The notes: generated by a model not told the origin, from the sequence alone. Positions 25,090 through 38,446 are shown, numbered from the stretch's first letter. The stretch: DNA of 64,000 nt from Epiperipatus broadwayi (GCA_028023455.1 JAQFVV010000280.1:990001-1054000), one strand, 5' to 3'. Numbers and translations are program-made.

Positions 25090-27597
25090 AAATATGCAGC
25101 ACAGAGTTAGAAATCGAAATGGACAGCAGTTCGGATATTTCGCTTTAAATGAGATGAAATATTAGAAGATCATAAAGGAATCAAATTACTAAAGACAGAC
25201 ATTAGAGTTAAGGATGTAAATGGTAATGCTATTAATAGAATTAAAATGGTAAATACTCTGGTTTCATTCTGAGATGAAGGAAAAATTTTGTAAATTTATG
25301 TAATAAGTTGATAAATAAGTCTCATAATTGGTAGGGACTAGTTTACAGAATTAGGAATAGAGGTTTATATACTAAAAAATATTTCCATAGAACAGAAAAT
25401 GTTAAAAATGTGCTTGGAATTATTTACAGAAAATCTGGGTTTAATTAAGACAAACTCAGTTGAAATTGAATTAACTGAAAATGCACAGTCAGTCATTTAT
25501 AAGCTGCAAAAAATTCTATTAGCACAAAGACAGAAAATAAAAGAAAAGCTTAAGGCTTTGGTGACTAGTGGGGTGTTAAAACTTATTAAGACGCAGAATA
25601 GAAAAAGCAGCAAGAATCTTAACTTTAACTAAGCCTTTTGGACTATACAAGTGTAATCGTTGATCTTTTGGAATTACTACTGTGCTGAACATTTTCCAGG
25701 CAAAATTAAATTTAATATTACAAGGGTTCAAAGGTATAATACCATATTATGATGATATTTTAATAATAGCATCATCTAGTGGATTGCTAAGAGTGAGAAT
25801 TTTAAAAGTTTGTGATATGTTAAATAGAGCGGGAGTTAAATTAAATTTAGAGAAATGAGTATAGAAGACTCAGCAATTAAATTTCCTAGATCACTGCAAC
25901 TGATAAAGGAAAGTGTAAGTGACAAAGTTAGGGCAGTTAAGAAGGTATAAAGATCTAAAAATGTTAAGCAGCTGCAGAATTTTTTAGATTTAATAAACTT
26001 TTTTGAGCCTTTTTTCAAAAACAAGGTAAATGAACTATTGTGCAAAGGTCAAAAATTGATCTGGACTGAGACACAAGAAAGAGCTTTTTAGGAAAACGAA
26101 AGAACTATTATCTTCAGATATACTGTTAATGCATTTTGATAGTGAATGAGATGTGAGAATCACAACAGATGCATCTGAATGGGGGGTAGAAGCGGTTGTA
26201 GCTCATCCTAAAGAGGATAGTGAGTGTCCAGTGGCATTTGTGGCCAGAACTTTATCAAAAGCATAATGAAACTATAGTCAAATAGATAAGGAAGCTCTGG
26301 TGATTATGTTGGCAGTGAAGAAATACAATCAACTTGTTTTTGGGCATAGTTTTGAGTTTGTTACAGATCATAAGCCATTATTAGGAATTTTTGGAAATGA
26401 CCGGGCAGCACCTGAACACTCAAATTCGCGAATGTTAAGATGACAGAATACTTCATATGATTATTCATTGAATTATAAGTGAGGTAACGAAATCTTATGT
26501 TCAGATGAATTATCTAGATTACCAGATAACCAAGAACCTGTAAATAGTGAAATGGAAGTAAATTATATTGATAATATGAACTCTGAAATTGTAAACAGTG
26601 ATACTGTCCAGAAGTGGACTACAAAGATAAAGGATATGACATTTTGATAAACTGGATTAAAAAAGGGTTGGCATAAAACTAAATCTAGTTTTGCAGCAAT
26701 TGGTTTTGGACTAATAGAGATCAATTATCTGTATGTAGAGAAAATATGGTGATGGGTGATAGGGTGGTCATACCTCCTGCAGAGAGGGATAAAGTTTTAA
26801 AACTGCTACATCAAGACCATTTGGGAATAGTGCGGCCAAAATTTTGATGCATAATTATGTTTGGTGGTTGCAAATAAATACAGATATTGAAAAATTTATT
26901 AAAAGATGCCCAGCATGTCAGGTGGAAAGTGCATTTCCTGCTAAATGTTATGCATCCTGGCCTAAAGCAACAAACGTATTGGAAAGAACATATATTGACC
27001 CTGCCGGACCAGTAAATGGAAAAATTATATTAATTGTAACGGATACTTTTTTAAGATAGATAGAATGCCACATAGTGAAAGGTGCCTGAAACAACTAAAT
27101 GTTTAAAATAAATTTGCTCTATACATGTGTTACCAGAAGTAATTGTAATAAACAATGGTGCAGGATTACAAGTGATGAACTAAGTTAATATTTTTGTAGC
27201 TATGGAATAAAACATGTCTGTGTCATCATATCATTCGGAGTTGAACAAATTAGCAGAAGATGTAAGAAGCATTGCAAGAATTCATGTTATATTAACATAC
27301 AACACCATCTACAGTGACAGGAAATCACCAGCAAAGTTAATATGTGGGAGTAAATTGAGAACTAAATTGTCAGTTTTGGCTCCTAGTTCACAAAGTAGTT
27401 TTTCCAATACCATACCAAGGAAAACGTTTAAAATTGGTGAACCAGTATGGGTAAGAGATGTAATTTGTAAGAAATGGATCAGAGCAATAATTGACAAAAT
27501 AATGTCTAACCAAATATATGCAGTTAGTGGCCTGAGGGGTTTACTCTACAGTCACCATATAAATCATATTAGGAAAAGAAAACCAAAAGAGTTATAA
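25090..27597 (+). pseudogene. Gypsy pol remnant: protease, RT, RNase H, integrase
   Basis: Pieces in canonical Ty3/Gypsy order: a protease-like SSSDISL near 25120 (for DTGS); RT with FGITTVLNIFQ and PYYDDIL near 25665-25760 (the YxDD catalytic motif); RNase H with TTDASEWG near 26165, IDKEAL near 26285 and TDHKPL near 26355; integrase zinc-binding and core start at 26844-27059 (WLQINTDIEKFIKRCPACQ) and a later integrase piece at 27214-27597 (GEPVWVRD). RNase H before integrase excludes Copia-type order. Every domain is interrupted by stops. No envelope-like frame lies between the integrase and the right LTR. Confidence 0.85.
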
Positions 27598-27810
27598 CTC
27601 AAAATTTTTCTAGAAACAGGAAGCCAGGAGAAATAATGCGAGGTAAAAAGTAACCCAGAAGAGGAAATAAGGGAAAATGAGCCAAGGGCAGAGAAAATTG
27701 AAGGGGCAGAAGATGTGCATTAGAAAGCTGAAAAACCGAAATTACCCAGGCCTGTTGAAGGATTATGTGTAAATTAAATAAACACTAACTTCTGGAGTTG
27801 GGGAAGGAAG

Positions 27811-28661
27811 TGTTATATTCATATACAAAATAAATATAGAATAGAAAAAATTACTCCAGAAGTAAAAGTAAATAATGTAAAATATGAAACGTAGCATTTA
27901 AATGTGAAAGAATAAAATGAGTCAGAAATAAAGAATGTAAAATTTTTTAAGTAAACTGAGATAATGATAATGGAATGTATAAGTAAAAAATCTTTGTGAA
28001 ATGTTATATTAATTGGACTAATTAAATGATAAGAAATGATTGCATATAAACATTGACAAGTGATCAAGGAAATAGATACGGAGATGATAATAGAAATTCC
28101 CGGTAAGTGCACTAAGAAATCTAGAAAGAAGGAATTGAATTAATAAATGTAGCTGAAGGGAAAACAAAGGCGGGAACTATATAAATTGCATTTTGAAGAG
28201 CGTTGGTGCGTTTTTTTGTTGCTGCATGTGTCACCAGTAAAATGAGCTCATAATGTTCAGCGTTTTAGAGTTCAACGGTTTTGTAAAGCAGATTAGCGAG
28301 GGAGGAGAACGTAGAGACTCGTATCTGAAGGTACCGAAAGCTGACTAGAGTTATACAGATTATACTGATCTTACTTTATTTTATGTAAACCTCAAGGGTC
28401 ACCAAGGGTATCATATTGTTTAGGGAGTAGAATGGTTAAAAGTGGCAAATTTTATAGAATCTATTAAAAAACAGTAATTTGCGGGAACTTAATGCCAAAA
28501 TTAATTCTAGCTAGTTATGTAAATAACACATTTGTTGTGGATTGGTGTATCTTTTCTATGTCATTATTGTAAATAAATCTTGTTTTTTTTTTAAGTATTA
28601 TTATTATATGTATTTGATTGTATGTTTTTTTTTTTTGTAATTGTTGTGGGAGGTGAATACA
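27811..28661 (+). repeat. Right LTR of the Gypsy element
   Basis: An 851-base copy of the left LTR without the insertion. The purine run GTTGGGGAAGGAAG just before it (27797-27810) is a plausible polypurine tract. It ends GAATACA. No convincing 4-5 base target duplication links 22455 and 28661, so the flanks have changed or the ends are slightly misplaced. Confidence 0.85.
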
Positions 28662-29687
28662 GTACAACTCTTATAGAAAAGATGATATTATGAAAATGAA
28701 AAAACTTTTAATGCTATGGAATGAAGATCAAAGCAATCATGTTTTTGGACTAGCCCAGTATTTCAGAGCAAAATTCATGAAAACTGGTAGAAGGAAGGGG
28801 CATTGCAAAGTTGATCAGATCTGAGTTTTTAGATTTTAAAAATGATAACGGTCTATTGGGGGAAGGGGGCAATAGTAATATATTAATGGTTTTTAAAATT
28901 TCTTTTTAATTTTGTTGTAAAAGTTTAATTAATTGTAGTAAAATAATTAATGAAATTTAACTGCACTAATGAAATAATATTATATTCAAATAACTTTTAT
29001 TCCATTCTTTATAATAATAGTAATATATGGATTTGTTGCTACATGTATAAAGGAACAGGAAAAGGGGTTGAGTCTGGATACTACTCTGCCATCATTATTT
29101 TGAGATATTATGATAAAATTATTTAGTTTTAGCATTTTTTGAGGGTTGATTTAGACAGTATGCTTCAAATATATTCTTACAATATATTTTGAACACCCTT
29201 TTTTTCATTCAGACAACACTGAATCAGTATAATTGTCAAAGTTTTTAATAAAATGGGCTAAAAACAGAAATGGATATCCAATGGCAAATAGTGTGGGGTT
29301 ATTTTTGATAATAATTAAATATTATTGTTTGGCATTGCGCCTTGTTACTAAATACCTTATTTAGAAAAATCCTGTTGGTGAATTCAGTGAAATTGCAGAA
29401 ATAAACAATCTACATGAAAATGTATTTTTTTTTTTTGTACTGCACAAATTGATTCAAGTCTGTAGAACAAAATAATTTAGTTTATTGGCTAATATTTTTT
29501 ACAGAGAAAATGGTTGCCCAAAGTAAAAATTAAGTAATCTTATTTGTTGAAATTTCCTTGCAATTAGAACATCAGAATTTTGAAAGCAACTGAATTTAGG
29601 ACCACTTAAAATGTAAAAAAGTAAAATAAAAAAAATATTTTTCAATTAGAATAAAAGAAATACAAAATTATTAGGTAATACAACATG
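28662..29687. other. Intron sequence, nothing recognised
   Basis: AT-rich DNA with a slightly purine-rich patch near 28780-28870. No gene or repeat pair recognised. Confidence 0.5.
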
Positions 29688-30667
29688 TGATCATCCACAC
29701 CGCTCGATGGTACTGTTACTAGTGCAAAACAAATAAATATAACATTATTGGACTTTTTAAAAATATATTTCTTTAAGTTTTTTTTTTTGTATTTGTATTT
29801 TTTTTAATGGGTTTTATGTTTTTTTGTTTGGTTTTTTATTTTATAGTAATAGGTTTATTTCAATTTTTAAAAAACAAATTAACTTTTGGTTTTAAAACCT
29901 TCTGTCTTTTTTTTTTTGATTTACTGGAGGTTCAAAAAAATTAACTTTTATTCATAAACAAATACATAGAATAATTTTTTTTTTTTTTGGATTTCCATGT
30001 TTATTTTTAAAATATAACGCTTGCATACAAAATAAAAAAAACTTTCATTGCATATATACGCTTCACTGTGAGATCATCCCCAAGAAATCTAGTTGGCAGA
30101 CCTCAAACCACGTTCCATTACAACGAATGTTGTTCTGCTATTTCACTTTGTTTATCTCGCAAAGTTCTTGCAAATTGCGCAACTTTCACGTGAACTTTGC
30201 CGAATCGTGACTTACACTCCTCATTGATTCAATTCTGTCACCTAAAAAGGAAAGTAGGGACATTTGCGAAATAATTATAATTTCTAGTTCCTCATAAAAA
30301 TTACACCCCATTTAAAAGGAAAATATTTTAACTGTGTTACTGATACCCTTTTTCTGGTTACAAGTACACAAACTCTCATATAATACACTTTTAACTATTC
30401 ATTATTAACATCTATATAGATCTGTCACAACACGTCGCAGATAATGTTCACATGCTAGCAATGTTGGGGAAATGTTGACTTCATCAACATCAAATTTGCT
30501 TTGTTTTGAATTGTTTAATAACAATTATGTGCTAGTATGAGATAGTGATCATGTGATGTTTAGTGGTTTAACAGTTTACAGACCGTAAGATATATGAGTG
30601 GCCTTGTAAACAGCATATTTCTGTGCTTTTTCATAGAAACAGTACCATTAAGTGGTGTGGATCATTA
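29688..30667. mobile_element. Candidate 980 bp inverted-repeat element
   Basis: The ends are imperfect inverted repeats of about 30 bases: TGATCATCCACACCGCTCG at the left, and AGTACCATTAAGTGGTGTGGATCA at the right. The inside has a less AT-rich patch at 30050-30260 of unknown origin, with no domain in any frame. A copy of the CAAAACTCTCC-family tail (TTTAATAACA...GATCATGTGATGTTTA) lies at 30508-30565. No target duplication was confirmed. Confidence 0.5.
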
Positions 30668-31357
30668 TAAGTTGTAGAAAATATAAAATATTTAAAAAGC
30701 GAGACTAAAATTATTTTGACATCAAAAATTATTAGTAATGTTATTAAAACAAAATTGCTGAAAATATGTAATAGATATAATTGTATTTAATAATTTCAAT
30801 TTTTTTTTATATACTAAAAATGTGATTTAAATGAAATATGTGTTTTTACAAAAGAGAGACAATGTCTGAGGTTTTTTTTAACTTGAAAGTTAGAAATGTA
30901 ATAAATAATTTACAATGTCTTTTCAAGGATTTGAAATTAATGAAATTGAAGAATGAAATAAGTTATAGATAATTGTCATAATAAGAATAGATGATAAAAT
31001 TATAATCGGGTTTAAAAATGTAATAAAACACTGTAATATAGATATCAAATTATTTATAATAACTAAATCTCTGCATCAAGAGAAGTTATACAAAAACATT
31101 GTTTTAGAAAGAATAGGTTATTTTGAAGTAATATTGCATTATTAATAGTCAAATAATTAATAAAAGTTGAGGAAAAAAATATATTAAAATATATATAATT
31201 AAACAACTAAAAAAAGATTCAAATAAAGTTATTTTCCAAATAGCAATTGGATAAAAGAAAGCTAGGAAAAAGAAATCATTAATCTAATACATTTGACTTT
31301 TGAGTCTTTCATCTAATGATTTTGCCGAATTACCGTGATTATATAATAATAATTCAA

Positions 31358-31430
31358 ACAGGCAAAACTCTATACGTATTGTTTTAATAACAGTTATAAG
31401 CAAGCATAAAAAGTGGTGATCATGTGATGT
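31358..31430 (+). mobile_element. 73 bp minimal copy of the CAAAACTCTCC family
   Basis: Only the outer repeat start (ACAGGCAAAACTCTATAC) and the one-sided tail (TTTTAATAACAGTTATAAGC...GATCATGTGATGT) are present. It is flanked by the exact 14-base duplication TAATAATAATTCAA (31344-31357 and 31431-31444). Either a minimal form can move, or it is a deletion product made before or during insertion. Confidence 0.85.
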
Positions 31431-31444
31431 TAATAATAATTCAA

Positions 31445-32860
31445 TAAAAAGTTCCTCATCTCATTACAAATCTTTCATATTTTAAGAGACCGCATGCCGC
31501 TTAAAATTTAAATAAATTTTAAATAACTTGATTTTAATATTTATAATTAGGGAATACAATTGTATATATTTTGTAATTATATTTATTTCTTATAGCAGTA
31601 TAAAACTATGAAATGTATGCTTAATTTTATATAAACATATAATCTTTATATGCTGCTACTACTACTATGAATTATTGTTTCCCACCTGCTTTATGAAAAT
31701 TAAGTATAAAATATTGCAGTAGTGTAATTAATAATTTTAATATTTTATTAAATATTTTTATATTGGTAATTAAAACAATAAACATTTATTGTTTAATTTT
31801 TTTGTTTCATACCTGTTTTTATTTAAAATATAGATCCAGATTTTTTAGCGATTTTCTTCCTGTTTCCCCTATGCATTTCTGTGAAGTTTAGAGCTTTTAA
31901 TTCTTAACTTTTTTTAAAAAAAAGTTCACATTAAAAGTTTGTCTGTTTTTTTTTTTTTTTTTTTAGAAAAAATGAAAATCACAAATTAAGACTAAAAATG
32001 TTGCTCATGATAATTAGGCTTATTAATTTACAGTTATTTACATAATTATATTTTTTAAAAATTTATTTTTAAATGTACATATATACTAATTTATTTACCA
32101 TATCATGTTTATTTTTTTAAATTTGTATGTATTCAAGAATAAATAAAAACTGCTACATATGCTAAGATAATAAAATCTAGTGGACATGAAAATTTTAACG
32201 ATGTCTATTTTATTTTGAATGATAGGAGTTTCTGAATTATAGGCAGCTAGACTAATGATATTCTAACTTTACCATTATTAACATTGTCTTTTTTTTTCAC
32301 TTTTAAATTTTCAATATTTTCTATTTACAATTACCTTTTGCAGTTTTAACTATCCTGTAGTCTTCTCCAAGAGTTGTAATAATATTTATTGTATTAGTGA
32401 TAACATATTCAGACATATGTATATATCCAAATAGTCATAATATTGTTTTATACGCATACATTCATACACATATTTACATACATAAGCATGTACCTACAAG
32501 AATAATATATTTTTTTTAGATTAACTATCTATATACAGATATATTGTAACGATATACATATATGCCATTACATCATTTTAAAATGAAAATATAAAAAAGA
32601 TCAGTAAATAAAATTGATATATATATATATAAAATTAAAGTTGAAGTAAGAGAGATATAAAATGCACAGATGGTAATCCAATTAAATTATTTAAGGTTAC
32701 AAAAATGCAATAAGGAAAGTTAAAAAATCCAAAAGATTGGATTTTAAGGTAAAAGAACAATAAAAGCTGTTAATGTATTTTAAAATTATTTTTAAACTAG
32801 CAGGATGGAAAGGATTTTTCTATTAAAATGTAATAATGTAAAGAAATAGGCCTTTGGGGC
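31445..32860. other. Intron sequence, nothing recognised
   Basis: AT-rich DNA with TA-rich microsatellite-like stretches near 32400-32640. No coding similarity. Confidence 0.5.
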
Positions 32861-34275
32861 ACTTAAACGATTGAAAGTCAGATAAGAGATAAAAATTAAA
32901 AGATTATGGTGTTTCCTGCTTTGGAGCAAACTGGCCAATGAAGATACCAAAAAACACACAATCCAGAAAGGAAAACCATCATGGCCAATAAGATTGATGC
33001 ATTGTCAAGAACGATTGATCCAAACATTTGGTGATAAGAGATCCATAATACTATAAAAAGAGAGGAAGAAAGAATATTAAAATTTTTTTATTATTGATTG
33101 AGTAGTGGTGGCTCGTTAAAATATTTTGTAGCTGCTTTGCGAACTCCACAATGTAGGGATCTAGGAATAGATTTAATTTCCCTTATTTGCTCTGACTGAG
33201 GCGGCCTCCAGAGTGACGGTTCCTGAATAAATTGCAAGCAGCGGTTTCGTCTCCAAGGAGAACGATCTATAAAAATGTGATAGCTAGTATGGACTTCAAT
33301 AAACCTGACACAATCCAGAGGATTCATCAAGATATACCATGGGAAGTATAAAACTTTTGAATGCAATATGAACTTTTAAATAGATAACTTAAACAAACTT
33401 TCAATTAGTAAATCTAATAGTAACTTCTAAATAAGCTCTTATCTGACAAGCAAAAGAAACTCTAAATTATCTAATAATATTTTTTATGTATCACTCCCCT
33501 GTGCCACATTAGCATACAGCACATAGCACCCACATGAATGCATGGCCCAAAAGTGTAGCCATCACGTTTCCAATAGTCATAGATGTATTTCCTATGCCAT
33601 TGATCTCCTTATGCTCTGGTTGGGACAGTAAAATGGCATAGACTGCTATCCCCCACTTTATAGAGCATGTGTAATATATATTTCCAAATGATTACCTCGC
33701 CAGACATATGCACATTCCTGTACTGGATGAGAGTTTATTTCTTTAATGATATCATGCTACAGGTGTACATTCCAGTCAGCACATTTTTTTATGCTAACAT
33801 CTTCATTATGCATTGATCACATAGGTATATCAGTAAGCTAGCATTGGTTTAAGTGCGAACTTTTAACCTGAGGTTAAATGATTTGAGATTCCTTAAATGC
33901 CGATTCTATGTAGTCTATTTGCACTTAACCCAATATGAAAATATTAAATTATATAAAATTTCATCTATTTGTGCATATTAAGATAAATATCAGGATTTAA
34001 ATCTATCTAATAATGTTAAAATAAAGAATCTCATCCTCAAATCTATTTTAATATATGTGATGTGCATAATAAATGTTTATGTCTTATTAGTACTGGCAGT
34101 GACTAATTATTTTATCTTTATTAACAATATTTTGAAATAGATAATTAAAAATAAGTTTGAAATGTTATATTATAAAACTCGGCTTCTCCATGAGTTGGTG
34201 ATTAGGGCTATCAGTCAAATAAAAGTTGAACATTACCTGTACGTATCTGCCTACTTTATAAGTTTTCTGTGATGT
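32861..34275 (+). repeat. LTR-like dispersed repeat, copy 2
   Basis: Partner of 10676-12390, same orientation; 33510-34270 aligns closely. The TATA-like ACTATAAAAAG is at 33053, followed by the GC-rich hairpin CTCTGA...CAGAG around 33190-33215. It ends within a few bases of the 3' end of the - strand LINE at 34283, so the LINE probably inserted at or beside it. An open frame at 33091-33366 has no recognised domain. Confidence 0.6.
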
Positions 34276-34539
34276 GATGCACTATGACTTCTCCTTATAC
34301 GGAGTTAGGAATCTCTCAGCAACTATGCCCAGAGAAACCTGTTAGCCATTTTGACTTTTTTTTTTCATTCACCACCCCAAGTTTTCCTATATTCTTCTTC
34401 CATTTCCACAACGCAATCTTTGTCAACTCCATGGCCTTTATATCAACTCCCCCCACCCCATCTTTTCCCAAACCCAGCATAAAAATCAATAACCCACTTT
34501 CTGTGTACTTTCCTTAAATTTATTCTTCAACAACTTTAT

Positions 34540-36639
34540 TATTTGTATCCTTTCTACTTTCTGGCATTTACATTCAATTAACAGATGCCTAATATTTTAT
34601 ATGCCTTCCTTACACAATTTGCAGACTAAATCATCCATGTTTTTCCATTTATATGTATAATCCCCTGTTGCTAAAGATACCGTTAGAGCCTTAAACAGTA
34701 AACGACTTTTCTTGCTATTATCATAAATTAACTCGCACCCAATATTCTGTTTACTTCCATATATATTTAAACTTTACTCACCATACTAGTTCTCCATCTC
34801 TCCAACTCCTTATTCTTTATTAATGCATCTATTCTTCTATCCCATTTCTTACCACTATAATACTCAACAATACTCCTAACACAATGATCTCACCACTATA
34901 ATACTCAACAATTCTCCTAACACAATCATCCCACCTTTTGTAGAAGTATACTGACATAAAGTCTTTATCCAAATCTTCTGCATACTGCATTACCTTTCTC
35001 ACCCATCTTGTTACCTGCACTTTATTCATAACCCAATTAAATACTATTTTGTCTATTCTTTTATTATCCATAAACTGCAATCTATCGAACATTTTCATTT
35101 TGTTTTTTGCATCTCTCATATAAAACTTGATCATCCCATTTCTCCTTGAATTGCCTTCTTTGCCATCCACACTTCTGCATCTAATGCATGTCTTCCTACT
35201 TCTCTTTGTATTTTTTCTAAGTAATCTAGTACTCCTTTCTTAACACATAATGCATCATTACCAGATGTTAACCTTGCTACTGCCACTCCCTTCCATACAA
35301 TTCTAGATACATCATATTTATTATACAAGAACACTGTTATTTTCTTTATCAATCTTTTTCTTTTCTTTGCTTCATTTATCAGTTTTTTTTCCCATTCATC
35401 CAAGCAATTTCTCTGATTACTTAAGATGATTCCCAAATAGTTATATCTATTCACCACACTTAACTTTATATCCCCCAATAAAAATTCTTTGTGTTCTCTT
35501 TCCCCAGTATTAATCATCATTAATTTTGATTTTTCTTCACTAAATTTTATCCCATCTTTTTACTCATCTTTGCGCATATCCTCAGCATAACTTTCATATC
35601 TTCCCTTCTTTCTGCATACAAAAAAATATCATCCACAAATAAAAGATCCAACAATGTATATACTCCCTTGCCACGTATTAATGGTATCTCTACCTCTCTT
35701 CCTAGTCTTTCTATTGCTCTCTCCATTTCTTTCAAAAAACAAAAAAATAAAAACCAAAATAGGTGACAGAGGACATCCTTGTCTTAGTCCCATTCTATTT
35801 TTAACTTTAACTGATTCTATATTCCCGAATTAATACGTATAGTAATTATTTTCATATAATTTCTTAATAATATCCACTAAAGCTTCATCCAGTCCCAAAT
35901 TCACTAAAAATACCCATAATCTATTTCTATTTACTCTATTATCATACATCTTCTCTAGATCTATAAAAACCATATATAACTGTCTACCTGTATTCCTACT
36001 CATATCCATAAGTTGTGTAACTACAAATATATGTCTCCTTTATGCCTAGCTGATTGAAAACATCCTTACATTTTTCCCACAATATTATTCTCTTCCATCC
36101 ATTTTGCAACCCTTCCAGCCATCATATATGAGAAAACTTTATATAGCACTGACGTTATTGCTATCGATCTATAATTGTTTAACTTTCTATGATCCTTATT
36201 CTTCCTTTTAAATAATAGCCTTGTTCTTGTATTAATTCAACTACCTGGAAAATCTCTCTCTACCCTTCTGCCTTAAATTCATTACCATCTCTGCTGCCCA
36301 TCCATCCAAACCTCTTGCCTTTCCACCTTTCAATTTCTTATTTGCCTCATTCAGTTTGTTTTCTGTAAATCGTATATTCTCATTACTATATGCTCTCATT
36401 TTTGCTATCACTCTGTCCTTCACATCTAACATCCTTTCTAGATCCATTACATACTTGTTTAAGATTACCTCTAATTCTATTCCCTCACCATCTAGTAATA
36501 CTAATTCTCTCTTCCCTACATTTTTTCTTTTAATGCATTTCCAAAATTTTTTATTCCCATCTCTTCCACTTTTATTAATATCTTCCAACAGTTTACTATT
36601 CAATTTTATTCTCTCTCTATAATTATTTATTTTAGCCAA
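34540..36639 (-). pseudogene. LINE ORF2, RT and C-terminal part
   Basis: From high to low coordinates: GGKARGLDGWAAEM in 36639-36241 (the K..G.DG RT entry motif); FIDLEKMYD and RMGLRQGCPLSPI between 36000 and 35770 (RT motifs 3-4); LLFVDDIFLYAE in 35735-35547, where the usual FADD reads FVDD; YNYLGIIL and KIQREVGRHALDA in 35520-35131; the RWDDCVRRIVE block in 35170-34829; and CKLCKEGI...HLLIEC near 34660-34600. It would copy its RNA at the nicked target. Several frameshifts and stops prevent an intact product. Confidence 0.85.
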
Positions 36640-36651
36640 CTTTTTTTTTTT

Positions 36652-37560
36652 CTAAGTACTTTTTCCATTTAGTATTAACATCTTTTTCACTTTCTTTGTT
36701 CTTAATAGCACCCTTATATTCTTTGCATGCTTTTTTTTATCTTTTACACTTTTGGTAACTCTCACTTTCATATTACTTTTATTCTTCTGAATATTCTTAC
36801 CTAAAACTCTATTTGCCACTTTGCTTATTTCACCACACCAGTCCTTATAGTCATCCCCAACCAACTCTTTCATGGTTTCTTCAACTTTCATTTTATACTC
36901 TTCTAACTTATTCTTATCATTCACTCTCCATCCATATCTTTCACCATCCTTACTACATTTATTATTATTTTTCATCACATTGCTAACCATTTCTATTATA
37001 AAGTTATGATCACTATTACATACTCTTTCTTCATTATCAAATACCTTAATTTTCCATACTTTATTCATTTCCTCTTTCTCTACGACTACATAATCTATTG
37101 TGGGGAATATATTATTTCTAGAACATGTATATTGCCCCTCATAAATATTCGATAAATTTCCAGTGGTCAAATTCACTCTCTGACAAAAACTCTTCAAAAG
37201 GTGTCCATTCTTATTACTTCCATCATCATTCATATATGCTACTGTTCCACTCCATTATAGTTTGACTGTCTCTAGTGGTGATATACACTACAGCCACCAT
37301 CCATTTGTCTTCCTAACCTTATCCCAAACCACAAATGTTCTTGACATTTAACAGTATTTAAATATTTTTTTGATAATAACTTCTATATCTCCATCTTTTT
37401 TTTTTCTTTTTCTTTTCTTTATACCCTGCTATACCAAGTCTTCCAGAATAGGTTCTTCTTCTTCTCTTAGATGTATTTTTACTACTGCTAATATCTCAAG
37501 CTCTACATTTTTAATTAGTCTCCTACACCTTGCATATTCAAATACCCAGTTTTAATAATT
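36652..37560 (-). pseudogene. LINE ORF2, endonuclease part
   Basis: 37233-36652 is open for 193 codons. It contains KSFCQRVNLTTGN, QYTCSRN, PTIDYVVV and CNSDHNFIIEMV: the later blocks of an apurinic-type endonuclease, including the conserved Asp of IDY and the SDH Asp-His pair. Upstream, to about 37560, the N-terminal part is visible (a start like TGYLNMQGV) but has many stops. This domain nicks target DNA to prime reverse transcription. Confidence 0.8.
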
Positions 37561-37831
37561 TCTTCTTTTCTAATTATTCTTTTATATATTCTTTTGACTT
37601 TTTCTTCTCCATTACATTTATAAATAACTTGCTTACCATTAATTTTAAGGACCCATTCCCTCTCCACATCTACTTTTATATCTAAATCAGCTATCCTTTG
37701 ATTATTACTTACATTCTATCCATTCTTCTTCTTTCTGATAACACTGCCATTTAAAACTCCACCTCCTTTATAAATTTCCTGAACTATATTCTTTATAAAT
37801 CAAACTCCCATAACTTCACTTTCTTGTTTTT

Positions 37832-38446
37832 CTAAGTGCAATCCATCTTTACTATATAACTCCCTCTTTCCAATAAAAAATCCCACACATCCACAAACAT
37901 GATATTATTTCTCTCACACAATTTTTTTAATCTCTCAATTATAGAACCTACCCTATCTAATATATACTTCTTGTCAAATATTGGTAATAATCCAACTATT
38001 CCTAATCTTTCTTTAATCTTACTCAAATTCCTAATCAATTGTATGTACTCATCCATTATTCTCTCTGATGGTTCTGACAAATTATAAATCCGTAACATAA
38101 CATACACACCTCTACTTCCTTGCTTTTTTCCTTTATCTGTAACATCCCTATTTCTAACTTCAGGCAAACATACACTTACATATCTGTTTCCATTTTTCCT
38201 TGCAATTTTATCTCCACATTCTCTAATTAATGAATTTTCTATCAATCCTGTCTCACAGTCTACTTTTTCTGCTTCATCCATAACATTCCCTACCACCTTC
38301 TGCACTTCTTTATGTACTTCTTCCTTATCATAACTACTCCATAATTCCTTCATTTGCTCACACTTTATCTCTAATGATTTTAATTTTGCTTCTACATCCT
38401 TTACCTCTTCCTCTATCTTACTTATTCTTTGGCTAACCATCTCCAT
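37832..38446 (-). CDS. LINE ORF1 with coiled coil and SGNH-hydrolase-like domain
   Basis: This 204-codon open frame has no detectable cellular role; it belongs to the LINE. Residues about 1-50 are a charged heptad-like helix (ISKIEEEVKDVEAKLKSLE), probably a coiled coil for multimerisation. The rest resembles the esterase-type ORF1 domain of CR1-like LINEs: RYVSVCLPEVRNR, then VYVMLRIYNL, a helix RLGIVGLLPIFD, IIERLKKLCERNNIMFVDVWDF, ending YIVKMDCT at the place of the usual DG.HL catalytic block. The nucleophile GDS block is not evident, so the domain is partial or diverged. The true N-terminus may lie further upstream in another frame. Confidence 0.7.
   Translation of the reverse strand: MEMVSQRISKIEEEVKDVEAKLKSLEIKCEQMKELWSSYDKEEVHKEVQKVVGNVMDEAEKVDCETGLIENSLIRECGDKIARKNGNRYVSVCLPEVRNRDVTDKGKKQGSRGVYVMLRIYNLSEPSERIMDEYIQLIRNLSKIKERLGIVGLLPIFDKKYILDRVGSIIERLKKLCERNNIMFVDVWDFLLERGSYIVKMDCT

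Noticed and set aside
24126-28661. Endogenous retrovirus with envelope gene
   Set aside because: No envelope-like frame lies between the integrase remnant and the right LTR; the order and motifs fit a plain Ty3/Gypsy retrotransposon.
34284-34517. + strand open frame of 77 codons, and several + strand frames at 36356-38833
   Set aside because: They are antisense shadows of the - strand LINE.
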